Shown: in pieces, positions 55,330 to 64,000 of the stretch
Numbering within the stretch: the first letter of the stretch is position 1
Layout: each line of letters opens with the position of its first letter
Origin: an uncultured Gemmata sp.
Lineage (GTDB): Bacteria > Planctomycetota > Planctomycetia > Gemmatales > Gemmataceae
Length of the DNA stretch: 64,000 nucleotides
Reading direction: 5' to 3'
NCBI GenBank assembly: GCA_937924775.1
Contig: CALDUT010000016.1
Span: forward strand, 62,001-126,000
Notes under the pieces: generated by a model
What the model saw: the letters and a program-made list of their open reading frames with translations, nothing else
Told to the model about the DNA's origin: nothing
Database searches by the model: none
Position numbers and translations under genes: made by a program

Positions 55330-56721
55330 ATGCGCAACCGCTTGCTGGTAGGCTTTCTGGTGGCGGCGGTGATCGTTCCCCCCCTGCGGGCCGACGATCC
55401 CAAAATCATCCGCACCATCGCCTTCGGTTCCTGCGTCAATCAGGATAAACCCGTACCGATCTTCGACACCATCGCCGCGACCAAACCCGACCTGTTTTTG
55501 ATGATCGGCGACAACATGTACGCCGATCTGGACCGCACCGTGAAAGTGACCCCGGAGGTGATTCGCGAGAAGTATCAGATTCTGGCGAAAGTGCCGGGGT
55601 TTGTGAAGATCAAGCAAGTTTGCCCACTCATCCTCGGCACGTGGGACGATCACGACTACGGCCGCAACGATGCCGGGGCGGAGTGGGAACACAAAGACGC
55701 GGCCCAAAAGGAATTCCACGATTTCTTCGGCACGCCGGCGAACGATCCGCGCCGCCAGCAGAAAGGCATTTACCACGCAGCCATTTTTGGACCGGTCGGC
55801 CGACGCTTGCAAGTCATCTTGCTCGACACCCGCTATTTCCGCAGCCCCCTGAAGAAAGGGAAATTCGATCCCACCACCCGCATCACCCCATATCTGCCCA
55901 ACACCGATCCCGACGCGACAATTCTCGGCCCTGAGCAATGGCAATGGCTCGAAGAGCAATTGAAAACGCCCGCGGACGTGCGGCTGCTGGTTTCCAGTAT
56001 TCAAGTGATTGCGGATGAACACCCCTTCGAGAAATGGGCGAATTTTCCCAAAGAACGCGAGAAACTCTACGCCCTGCTGAAACGGACTGGAGCCAACGGC
56101 GTCGTCATTCTTAGTGGCGACCGGCATTTGGCCGATATCAGCGTCGATCCTCAGGCGATCGGCTATCCGCTCTACGACATCACCAGCAGCGGGTTCAATC
56201 AAGCGTCCAAGAATTGGCGGCCACCGGAGAAGAACTCTTACCGTGTCGCCGGCATGCCCTACGGGGATAATTTCGGCTTCATCACCATTGATTGGAACGA
56301 CGAAAACCCGCGGCTGACTCTGCAAATCCGCGATGAAGACGGCGATACTGCCTGCGGTGTCAAGATGCGGCTCAGTACGCTCAAAAGCACCGGTCGGGTT
56401 CCAGAGTCGCAACGGCCGCAGGGTGTTCTGACACCCGCGGAAGCCGCCCAGAAACCTGGAGAAACCGTCACCGTGCAGTTCACGGTACAATCGGTCGGCG
56501 GTAAAACGACGATTTACCTGAATTCGCACAAAGATTTCCGGGCCAAAGACAACTTCGCCGTTCACCTGACGCCACCAGCCCAAACCGGTCCATGGGCGAA
56601 GGTGACCCCGGAGCGTTTCCTCGGCCAGACGATCCGCGTCACTGGGAAGGTGCAGATCAACAAGTACGACCAGCCGCAGTTGGAAGTGGTGGACGAGAAA
56701 GCCCTTCAGATTGTCGACTAA
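55330..56721 (+). CDS. PhoD-like alkaline phosphatase, secreted
   Basis: IAFGSCVNQDKPVPIFDTIAATKPDLFLMIGDNMYADL..GTWDDHDYGRNDAG..LSGDRHLADIS. Confidence 0.9.
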   Translation: MRNRLLVGFLVAAVIVPPLRADDPKIIRTIAFGSCVNQDKPVPIFDTIAATKPDLFLMIGDNMYADLDRTVKVTPEVIREKYQILAKVPGFVKIKQVCPLILGTWDDHDYGRNDAGAEWEHKDAAQKEFHDFFGTPANDPRRQQKGIYHAAIFGPVGRRLQVILLDTRYFRSPLKKGKFDPTTRITPYLPNTDPDATILGPEQWQWLEEQLKTPADVRLLVSSIQVIADEHPFEKWANFPKEREKLYALLKRTGANGVVILSGDRHLADISVDPQAIGYPLYDITSSGFNQASKNWRPPEKNSYRVAGMPYGDNFGFITIDWNDENPRLTLQIRDEDGDTACGVKMRLSTLKSTGRVPESQRPQGVLTPAEAAQKPGETVTVQFTVQSVGGKTTIYLNSHKDFRAKDNFAVHLTPPAQTGPWAKVTPERFLGQTIRVTGKVQINKYDQPQLEVVDEKALQIVD

Positions 56722-56792
56722 GGCTGGGAAGGAGGGGAGTGCCCACGGCGGACACAACGGTTTCGTCGTGTCCGCCGTGGATTCACCGTGGG

Positions 56793-57206
56793 CTATTGGT
56801 CGAATCGGATCGTCTTGATGCCATCTCCGGCACCGTAAATCTTGACGCCCTTGAGGTCGGCGGGCGGGTTGTTCCATTGGTACTTCGCAGTCACTTTCGA
56901 GAGGGCTTGCGTGACGATGCCATCGGGGCGGATCGCCGTCAGGTCGAATTCATAGATGCCGTCTTTGGGCGGGGTGGTAGTTTTCCGGGGCGTGAGTTTA
57001 GCTCCAGTCCAACCGCCGGTTGGCACTTGCCCCACCGCGGTGAGCGTGAGTTTCTTTTTGTCTGGGCTGAATTCGTGGCTGACGCTGATCACGGTTTTGA
57101 GCAATTCGCCCTTCTTCTGGTCGTCCCGGTCTTGGCCGGCAGAAGGGGGCAGTGCGAGGGCGGCAACGCCCCATGCTACGAAAGCTACAGTCGCCCTGTG
57201 CAACAT
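56793..57206 (-). CDS. Secreted hypothetical protein
   Basis: MLHRATVAFVAWGVAALALPPSAGQ signal peptide. Confidence 0.65.
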   Translation of the reverse strand: MLHRATVAFVAWGVAALALPPSAGQDRDDQKKGELLKTVISVSHEFSPDKKKLTLTAVGQVPTGGWTGAKLTPRKTTTPPKDGIYEFDLTAIRPDGIVTQALSKVTAKYQWNNPPADLKGVKIYGAGDGIKTIRFDQ

Positions 57207-57417
57207 GGGTGAAACTCCTGGGGGAAGCTCCCGGCCGCACGGCCGGCTACTGCCATCATATGCCTGGGGATGCCGCGGTTTGTAACAAGTGACCCGAATC
57301 GAAGATGGGGCCGGTTGCGGCCGCCGGAATTCGCCAAAGCGCCCTTGTCGGTGGGCGGATGGCTGATATGCTGAGATTTTACCGGAATCTGCGGATTGTG
57401 CGGATGGTAGGTGCGTT

Positions 57418-57531
57418 ATGAAGGTTCGCTCGAGTGTCCGCCGCATTTGCGATAAGTGTAAGCTCATCAAACGCAAAGGCGTTGTGCGTGTCATTTGTGA
57501 AGACCCCCGCCACAAACAACGGCAGGGCTAA
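57418..57531 (+). CDS. rpmJ: 50S ribosomal protein L36
   Basis: [37 protein letters not shown]; below ORF-track length cutoff. Confidence 0.97.
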   Translation: MKVRSSVRRICDKCKLIKRKGVVRVICEDPRHKQRQG

Positions 57532-57595
57532 CCACGCGGACACCCGCACGCCGAGGGGATTTTTCCGGCAACAGCAATTGACTGGGTAATCGACC

Positions 57596-57979
57596 ATGCC
57601 GCGTATTCAAGGCGTTGACATTCCCCCCAAAAAACTCTTGCACATTTCCTTGCGCTACATCCGCGGGATCGGCCCGACCACGTCGCTGGAAGTGTGCGAG
57701 AAGCTCAAACTCGACCCCATGCGCCGGGCCGACACGCTGACCGACAAAGAAATCGCGGAAATCGCGGCCCTGCTCGATAAGGAATACCTTGTCGAAGGTC
57801 CGCTGCGCCGGATGGAAGCCGCGAATATTGCCCGCTTGAAGGAAATCAAATGCTACCGAGGCGAGCGGCACCGCAAGAACCTGCCGGTCCGCGGTCAACG
57901 CACCAAGACCAATGCCCGCACCCGCAAAGGTCCACGGAAAACCGTCGCGGGTAAAAAGGGCGTCAAAGACCTGCGCTAA
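57596..57979 (+). CDS. rpsM: 30S ribosomal protein S13
   Basis: MPRIQGVDIPPKKLLHISLRYIRGIG..RGQRTKTNARTRKGPRKTV. Confidence 0.98.
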   Translation: MPRIQGVDIPPKKLLHISLRYIRGIGPTTSLEVCEKLKLDPMRRADTLTDKEIAEIAALLDKEYLVEGPLRRMEAANIARLKEIKCYRGERHRKNLPVRGQRTKTNARTRKGPRKTVAGKKGVKDLR

Positions 57980-58083
57980 TCGCCTCCCGTTGGCGGTCAG
58001 CAAGCCCGCGGCGGGCCTCATGATCGGTTACCGCGTATTACTGTCACCGGAACATACGAACTTATTGAACCCGCAAAGTTGCT

Positions 58084-58464
58084 ATGGCGAAGAGCAAAAA
58101 GAAGAAAACACGGCGGAACGTCAGCCGGGGCATTGCTCATGTCCAAAGTACGTTCAACAACACGATTGTGACCATCACCGATACCAACGGCGATACCCTG
58201 TGCCACTCCTCCGGGGGCGCTGTGGGCTTCAAAGGCAGCCGCAAAAGTACTCCCTTCGCCGCGCAGCGGGCCGCCGAAGAGGCCGCGGCCAAGGCCGCGA
58301 AATTCGGTGTGAAAGAAATTGAAGTCCGTGTGAAAGGACCGGGCGCGGGCCGCGAATCGGCCATCACCGCCCTGCAAGCGGCTGGGCTGAACATCAAAGC
58401 GATCGAAGATGTCACCCCCCTGCCGCACAACGGTTGCCGCCCGCCGAAGAAACGTCGCGTCTAA
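58084..58464 (+). CDS. rpsK: 30S ribosomal protein S11
   Basis: [61 protein letters not shown]. Confidence 0.98.
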   Translation: MAKSKKKKTRRNVSRGIAHVQSTFNNTIVTITDTNGDTLCHSSGGAVGFKGSRKSTPFAAQRAAEEAAAKAAKFGVKEIEVRVKGPGAGRESAITALQAAGLNIKAIEDVTPLPHNGCRPPKKRRV

Positions 58465-58487
58465 ACTCGTGTGAGTGGCTCGCCGAC

Positions 58488-58529
58488 GGTGGTCAGTGGT
58501 CGCTTGCTTCGGCAACGCCGCTGACCACC
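58488..58529 (+). promoter_or_regulatory. Long hairpin with C(UUCG)G tetraloop between rpsK and rpsD
   Basis: GGTGGTCAG..TTGC-TTCG-GCAA..CTGACCACC. Confidence 0.65.
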
Positions 58530-58660
58530 CTGTTGTTGGTGGATGATCCGCTGTGACGCAGGGGTTCGCCCGGACCATCCCCCCAACCGACCGGCCAGCC
58601 CTCCTTGTCGACCCGCGCTGCGGGTCTATTGACCCCTGGTGGGACATTCCTGAACTTTCC

Positions 58661-59299
58661 ATGGCACGAACACTTGATCCCAAATGCAAACTCTGCCGCC
58701 GGGAACAGATGAAACTGTTCCTCAAAGGCGACCGCTGCTTCAGCCCCAAATGCCCCATCGATCGCGAAAAACCTCCACCCGGCATGCACGGGACTCGTCG
58801 GGGTAAAATCTCCGAATACGGCCTGCGTCTTCGTGAAAAGCAAAAACTCAAACGCTTCTACGGCGTTCTCGAAGCGCAGTTCCGCCGCTACTACCGCCTG
58901 GCCACCAAAACCGTGGGCAACACCGGCGAACAATTGCTCTCGATTCTGGAACGGCGCTTGGATAATGTCGTTCACCGGCTCGGTTTTGCCATCAACCGCA
59001 ACACCGCGCGGCAAATGGTGGTCCACGGCCACATTCTGGTCAATGGGGTCAAGTGCGACATTCCTAGCATGTTGGTGAAACCCGGGGATGTCATCAAAGT
59101 GAAGACCCGCGAAAAAAGCCTGAAAATGGCCCGCGAAACACTGGCCAAAGGCACTGTGCGGATTCCCGACTTCCTGGAATTGACCAACAACCAGGAAGCC
59201 CCCGAAGGCCGCATGACCCGCTTGCCAACCCGCCAAGATGTCGATGAACGCATCACCGACATCCGCGAACAACTCATCATCGAAATCGCCACGCGGTAA
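58661..59299 (+). CDS. rpsD: 30S ribosomal protein S4
   Basis: MARTLDPKCKLCRREQMKLFLKGDRCFSPKCPIDREKPPPGMHG; Cys-containing N-terminus. Confidence 0.97.
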   Translation: MARTLDPKCKLCRREQMKLFLKGDRCFSPKCPIDREKPPPGMHGTRRGKISEYGLRLREKQKLKRFYGVLEAQFRRYYRLATKTVGNTGEQLLSILERRLDNVVHRLGFAINRNTARQMVVHGHILVNGVKCDIPSMLVKPGDVIKVKTREKSLKMARETLAKGTVRIPDFLELTNNQEAPEGRMTRLPTRQDVDERITDIREQLIIEIATR

Positions 59300-59323
59300 G
59301 GCACAGCAGCTGCCATTCGATCA

Positions 59324-59353
59324 CGTCGGCCCGTGGCGGCATCCTCGGGCCGA
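59324..59353 (+). promoter_or_regulatory. Stem-loop in rpsD-rpoA spacer (1)
   Basis: GTCGGCCCG-12 nt-CGGGCCGAC, perfect 9-bp stem. Confidence 0.55.
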
Positions 59354-59402
59354 CCCCCCACCGCCCCGGCGGTGCGCGACCCACTGCCGGTTCCGTTTTG
59401 CG

Positions 59403-59426
59403 GATGTCGGCGAGCCCGCCGACATC
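59403..59426 (+). promoter_or_regulatory. Stem-loop in rpsD-rpoA spacer (2)
   Basis: GATGTCGGCG-AGCC-CGCCGACATC, perfect 10-bp stem. Confidence 0.6.
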
Positions 59427-59500
59427 GCTTCTCCGTCTGGCTCGTTGCGCCTGTGGTCGCCGGGTGGCAGCGGAAAGCCGACGGTTTGGAGGATACCATC

Positions 59501-60511
59501 ATGCGCGTTCGTTGGCGCGGATTAGAACTACCCAGTCGCGTCCACGCAGATCGCTCTGCGGGGCTGAGCGATACTTACGGCAAATTCTATGCGGAACCTT
59601 TTGAAAAAGGCTTCGGCATGACCATCGGCAACAGCCTCCGCCGCATTCTCTTGTCCAGCCTCGAAGGCAGTGCCGTCACCCGCGTCAAAATCCAAGGCGT
59701 TCAGCACGAAATCTCCACGATCACCGGCGTGGTCGAAGATGTGACCGACATCATCCTCAACATCAAAAGCTTGGTGGTGAAGAATCTGTCGGATCAACCC
59801 AAGACCATCCGCATTCAAAAGCATGAAGCCGGTTCGGTTCGCGCGGTCGATATTCAACATGATGAAACGATCCAAATCATCAACCCCGAACACCACATCG
59901 CTACACTCACGAGCGATGTGCCGTTTGTCATGGAAATGACCGTCGAGAATGGCCGCGGCTACCGTACCGCCGACGAAAACGCCGGCAAGGAGCGGGAAAT
60001 TGGCGTCATCCCCGTGGATAGCAGCTTCTCGCCCGTGGTGCGGGTCAAGTACGACATTGAAGAAACCCGCGTCGGCCAGCGCACCAACTACGACCGGCTG
60101 GTGATGGAAATCTGGACCAACGGTACTGTCACACCGCAGATGGCTTTGGTCGAAGCCGCGAAAATCCTCCGCAAACACCTCAACCCGTTTGTGCAATACA
60201 CAGAACCAGGGCCGGAAGTGCCGCTCGATGAGCCCATCGAGATCGGGCCGGCGGCCTCGGTGGCCGATGCCCAATTGGCCGAACTCGAACGCAAGCTCAA
60301 CATGAGCCTGGCGGAACTCGATCTGTCGGTCCGGGCCACCAACTGTCTGGAAAGCGAAGGAATCACCACCGTGCGGGAACTGGTGATCCGCACGGAAGAT
60401 GAATTGCTCGAAGTTCGCAACTTCGGGGATACCACGCTCCGCGAAGTCAAGGCCAAGCTCGCTGAGCGGGGCCTGTCGCTGGGGATGCGTCTGCCGCCCC
60501 CGCGCCGTTGA
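59501..60511 (+). CDS. rpoA: DNA-directed RNA polymerase alpha subunit
   Basis: [49 protein letters not shown]-terminal domain [23 protein letters not shown]. Confidence 0.98.
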   Translation: MRVRWRGLELPSRVHADRSAGLSDTYGKFYAEPFEKGFGMTIGNSLRRILLSSLEGSAVTRVKIQGVQHEISTITGVVEDVTDIILNIKSLVVKNLSDQPKTIRIQKHEAGSVRAVDIQHDETIQIINPEHHIATLTSDVPFVMEMTVENGRGYRTADENAGKEREIGVIPVDSSFSPVVRVKYDIEETRVGQRTNYDRLVMEIWTNGTVTPQMALVEAAKILRKHLNPFVQYTEPGPEVPLDEPIEIGPAASVADAQLAELERKLNMSLAELDLSVRATNCLESEGITTVRELVIRTEDELLEVRNFGDTTLREVKAKLAERGLSLGMRLPPPRR

Positions 60512-60639
60512 TCGCTGTGAGGCCCGCCGGCCTCGCGTAACTGCACGGTGGGCGAACCGTATCCCTGGTGACCCGTGGCACGGCACCGGGTTCTTACGCT
60601 CATAGCAATTTTTTCTTTCAACCCGTATGAGGGAATGCC

Positions 60640-61266
60640 ATGCGTCACCGGAAACGCGGTCGTCACCTGAATCGCACGCCGGCCCACCGGCGTAGCCTGC
60701 TCCGCAACCTCAGCCGTGCGCTGATCACACACGAACAGATCACCACCACATTGCCAAAGGCCAAAGAACTGCGCCCCTTTGTGGAAAAGCTCATCACCCT
60801 GGCCAAGCGGGCGCACTTGGTCGTGGCCCAAGCCGCGGGTAAGGACGAAGCCGAAGTCCAAAAAGCCAAAATCCGCGCCCTGCACTACCGCCGCCAGGCG
60901 ATGGCCCTACTCGGACCGACCCACGGCACAGGCATTTGGAACAAAAACGGCGAGTGGATGGAAGACCCGCTCAACACGTCCACCAAGAAAAGCTCGGATA
61001 CGGTACTCAAGAAGCTTTTCCGGGAACTTGGACCACGCTACGCCGATCGCCCTGGGGGCTATACCCGCATCCTCAAACAGCACTACCGCCGCTTGGGCGA
61101 TGCCGGCGTCACTGCGGTCATCGAGCTACTGAAAGCCGGTGAAAAGAAAGTGACGCTCAAGGGCAAGACCGCGGCCGCCCCCGCCCCGGTCGTCCCCACG
61201 CCAGCCCCGGCCAGCCCACCCGCGTCGACTTCCACTCCCAGCGAATCCAGCAGCTCCACCAATTGA
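60640..61266 (+). CDS. rplQ: 50S ribosomal protein L17 with internal insertion and C-terminal extension
   Basis: [71 protein letters not shown]. Confidence 0.96.
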   Translation: MRHRKRGRHLNRTPAHRRSLLRNLSRALITHEQITTTLPKAKELRPFVEKLITLAKRAHLVVAQAAGKDEAEVQKAKIRALHYRRQAMALLGPTHGTGIWNKNGEWMEDPLNTSTKKSSDTVLKKLFRELGPRYADRPGGYTRILKQHYRRLGDAGVTAVIELLKAGEKKVTLKGKTAAAPAPVVPTPAPASPPASTSTPSESSSSTN

Positions 61267-61428
61267 TCGTGGCTAACAGTTTCCACCTCAGGGGCTTCCA
61301 CGGCATGATCGGCGATATTCTTGGCCCGGGATGCTGTGGAAGCCCCTCCATTTCAGTTTCACTGGCGAATATATAATTCCTGAATCTATATCTTCGGTAC
61401 AATTTTGTTGCGCTTTCAGGAGATTCTG

Positions 61429-62220
61429 GTGAATCTCGGGTTGCAGGGGCAGGCCGCGGTGGTTGTTGGCGGAGCACGGGGGTTGGGCCGGGCCATTGCC
61501 ACGCTTTTTGCCGCTGAAGGCTGCCGTGTGGGGTTGTGGGACATTTCGCCACAGCTGGCGTCGACCGCGGCCGCATTGGCTGCGCCGGCATGGCGTGTCG
61601 ATGTCACCGATGAGGCCGCCGTGCGGGCATCGGCCACCGAGACCTGGGCTCACTTTGGTGCGGTCGATCATCTGGTTTTTGCTGTCGGTGTCGGTTCGGG
61701 GCAGTTCGGTTTCCCATTTTGGAACGTTGAGCTGTCGCGGTGGGAGCCGGTGCTGCGGGTGAACCTGATCGGGGCCGCCGCAGTGGCGCAGGCGTTCGCC
61801 CCGCTTTTCGCGGCTCGCCGCCAAGGGACGTTGCTATTCCTTTCGTCGGTCGCTGGTCAGATCGGTTCGCAAACGGATCCGCCGTATAGTGCCGCCAAGG
61901 CGGGCCTCATCAACTTCGTCCAATGTGCGGCGAAAGATTTGGCCCCGTTTGGCGTGCGGGTCAATTGCCTGTGTCCGGGCATGGTGGCGACCGAGTTGAA
62001 CCGTTCGGTGTGGCAAGCGTGGGCCAACCGGCAATCGCCCGAAACTTATCAAGATTATGAAACGTGGGCCGCGGCGAAAATCGCCCAAGTGGTACCGCTG
62101 AAACGGTGGCAGACACCCGAAGATATTGCTGCGATGGCCGTTTTTCTGGCCAGCGCACAAGCCGCCAATGTCACGGGGCAGACAATCAATGTCGATGGCG
62201 GTTTCGTGATGCACTGGTAA
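61429..62220 (+). CDS. SDR family NAD(P)-dependent oxidoreductase
   Basis: VVVGGARGLGRAIATLFAAEGCRVGLWD..YSAAKAGLINFVQCAAKDLAPFGVRVNCLCPGMV; GTG start. Confidence 0.92.
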   Translation: MNLGLQGQAAVVVGGARGLGRAIATLFAAEGCRVGLWDISPQLASTAAALAAPAWRVDVTDEAAVRASATETWAHFGAVDHLVFAVGVGSGQFGFPFWNVELSRWEPVLRVNLIGAAAVAQAFAPLFAARRQGTLLFLSSVAGQIGSQTDPPYSAAKAGLINFVQCAAKDLAPFGVRVNCLCPGMVATELNRSVWQAWANRQSPETYQDYETWAAAKIAQVVPLKRWQTPEDIAAMAVFLASAQAANVTGQTINVDGGFVMHW

Positions 62221-62303
62221 ACCGCCGTGGCAGAGTTTTCGTTAGTAACCGATGGTGATTACTCAGAAACAATCTCTTCTGAAAAACTCTACTATGGTCG
62301 GGG

Positions 62304-62319
62304 TTCCCACCGGTGGGAA
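62304..62319. terminator. Perfect 16-bp palindrome between convergent SDR and map genes
   Basis: TTCCCACCGGTGGGAA. Confidence 0.4.
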
Positions 62320-62364
62320 TGCCACGGGAACAGGGGTGGGGCTGGCGGTTGATTTTTCGGCGGC

Positions 62365-62382
62365 AAACAACCATTGTTGTTT
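62365..62382 (-). terminator. AT stem-loop just after map stop
   Basis: AAACAAC-CATT-GTTGTTT. Confidence 0.45.
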
Positions 62383-62383
62383 G

Positions 62384-63211
62384 TTAGCTGCTGCCGGCTG
62401 GGGGTTCATCGTCGCAGGCTCCTTCATCCGCGGTGATAATGACGACACCGTTGGATGTTAGGGCCAACGTATGTTCGACATGGACACTGGGCATCCGGTC
62501 GCGAGTGACGACGGTCCAATGGTCGCTGAGCAGATCCACTTCGGGCCGGCGCATGTTGACCATGGGTTCGACGGCCAGAGTCAGCCCCGGTTCGAGGCGG
62601 AAGTCGGCTTTGCGGGTTTCGCGATCGACGTAATTGGGCACCTGCGGGTTCTCATGCATGCTCCGGCCAATACCGTGGCCAACGTAAGACGTGACCACAC
62701 TGAAACCGGCCTGTTGCACATGCCGCTGCATTTCGCTGGCCACTTGCGACCACCACTTGCGTTTGGGTAGCAGATCAATGGCGATTTGCAGGGTTTCTTC
62801 GCCCACTTTGAGCAAGCGGGCCTTTTCCGGGGAAATCGTACCGATCGGAACCGTGATAGCCCGGTCGGCGCACCAGCCGTTGAGTTTGCACGCGGTATCA
62901 ATTTTCAGCAAATCACCTTCTTTGAGGACGCGATTGCCCGGAATGCCATGCACCACCTGCTCGTTAACGCTTAAACATGTGACGGCGGGGAATGGGGTTT
63001 TGCCGGGATAACCCTTGAATAGCGGGATGGCCCCGTGTTGGGCGTAGAAGGCTTCCACCGCCTGATCAATCTCGATGGTGCGGACGCCGGGTTGGGCCAT
63101 GTCGCGGCAGATCTTCAGCGCGCGGGCCACCAGTTTGCCGGCTTCACGCATCAAGGCGATTTCGCGGGCCGACTTCAGTTCCGGAGGGCGGTTGGTATTG
63201 GCTCGTAACAT
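62384..63211 (-). CDS. map: Methionine aminopeptidase, type I
   Basis: GVRTIEIDQAVEAFYAQHGAIPLFKGYPGKTPFPAVTCLSVNEQVVHGIPG..VTSYVGHGIGRSMHENPQVPNY. Confidence 0.96.
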   Translation of the reverse strand: MLRANTNRPPELKSAREIALMREAGKLVARALKICRDMAQPGVRTIEIDQAVEAFYAQHGAIPLFKGYPGKTPFPAVTCLSVNEQVVHGIPGNRVLKEGDLLKIDTACKLNGWCADRAITVPIGTISPEKARLLKVGEETLQIAIDLLPKRKWWSQVASEMQRHVQQAGFSVVTSYVGHGIGRSMHENPQVPNYVDRETRKADFRLEPGLTLAVEPMVNMRRPEVDLLSDHWTVVTRDRMPSVHVEHTLALTSNGVVIITADEGACDDEPPAGSS

Positions 63212-63265
63212 TGAGACGATTCGATAACACGAGGCTATGAACTTCCGTTATCAGCATTATAGCCA

Positions 63266-63847
63266 TCAACTGGCGGATTTCTTCGCGGTTTCGGGGGTTA
63301 ACCCCAGGGCGCGGAGGATATTGGCGTAAATCTCTTCGACTTCACCGACGGCGGGAACGGTTTTGAGTAATCCGCGTTTCTGGTAGAAGTCGATGAGGGC
63401 ATCGTTGTTGGCGTGGAATTCCGCGAGCCGTTGGCGGATAGTGGCTTCGGTGTCGTCCTGACGGGCGCGGGCCAGCAGGCGGCGGACCACTTCATCATCG
63501 GAGATGCTGAGGTTGATCACCGCGGTGAGTTCCAGATGTTCGAGCCGCAGAAGGGCATCGAAGGCTTCCGCTTGGGCATAGGTTCGCGGATAGCCGTCGG
63601 TGACGAATTTTTCAGGGCGATTCGGGCCGCGGAGCAGCTCGGCGACCACTTCGTTGACGATGGCATCCGGAACCAGTCGTCCGGCTTTCATGATGGGTTC
63701 GACGAGTTTTCCCGTGGGTGTACCGCGGGCAATGGCATCGCGTAAGAATTCGCCGGTGCCGATGTAAGCGAGCCCCAGCCGCTCGACGAGCAACTTGGCT
63801 TGTGTACCTTTGCCGGCACCCGGCATTCCCAGAAGCACCAATCGCAT
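63266..63847 (-). CDS. adk: Adenylate kinase
   Basis: MRLVLLGMPGAGKGTQAKLLVERLGLAYIGTGEFLRDAIARGTPTGK..DGYPRTYAQAEAF. Confidence 0.97.
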   Translation of the reverse strand: MRLVLLGMPGAGKGTQAKLLVERLGLAYIGTGEFLRDAIARGTPTGKLVEPIMKAGRLVPDAIVNEVVAELLRGPNRPEKFVTDGYPRTYAQAEAFDALLRLEHLELTAVINLSISDDEVVRRLLARARQDDTEATIRQRLAEFHANNDALIDFYQKRGLLKTVPAVGEVEEIYANILRALGLTPETAKKSAS

Positions 63848-64000
63848 GAGCCGCCCGCCTTCGGCCACCGGGCCGTGTCGCGGTTCGCGAATCGCGGCCG
63901 TCGGGCCTGATCGCGCTGTGGAGAGGGACACCAATTCTTCACACAACCCCCGTATTTTCGGTCGATCGCAGGCGATCTGCAAGGGCGGTGGCCGATACCT

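Noticed and set aside
55639-55644. CACGTG in the PhoD-like gene
   Set aside because: Flanks do not match parS; ordinary coding sequence.
55282-56877. 531-aa - strand ORF
   Set aside because: Antisense to the PhoD-like gene with no domain resemblance.
59528-60586. 352-aa - strand ORF
   Set aside because: Antisense to rpoA.

Overview
Chromosomal window of a high-GC bacterium, most likely a Gemmataceae-type planctomycete (inferred from a TIGR02996-type protein, a PVC membrane-bound dehydrogenase with C-terminal cytochrome c, a divergent DnaA and an extended L17). About 55 CDSs are supported. Housekeeping genes: groEL (partial), apt, ndk, accBC, smc, cysK, a 2-oxoacid dehydrogenase set (E1a/E1b/E2, with E3 nearby), argG, thyX, dnaA, mnmA, an rpmJ-rpsM-rpsK-rpsD-rpoA-rplQ operon, map and adk. 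No CRISPR array, tRNA, rRNA, prophage or transposase was recognised. Best leads: (1) a small autoregulated-looking zinc operon, with an ArsR/SmtB sensor keeping the full alpha-5 zinc site, a perfect 8-6-8 operator at its start, and a translationally coupled 117-aa protein with 27 His and 8 Cys; (2) a near-consensus parS site (CGTTCCACGTGGAACA) inside a 164-bp segment bounded by perfect 16-bp inverted repeats, 2.4 kb upstream of smc; (3) a DnaA with altered DNA-recognition signature preceded by helically phased GCGC motifs; (4) a divergent Rrf2/protoglobin pair with repeated operator-like elements; (5) a FlgI/P-ring-like lipoprotein fused to HEAT-like repeats; (6) strong hairpins in the spacers of the alpha ribosomal operon. 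All family names come from reading the translations; no database search was run.
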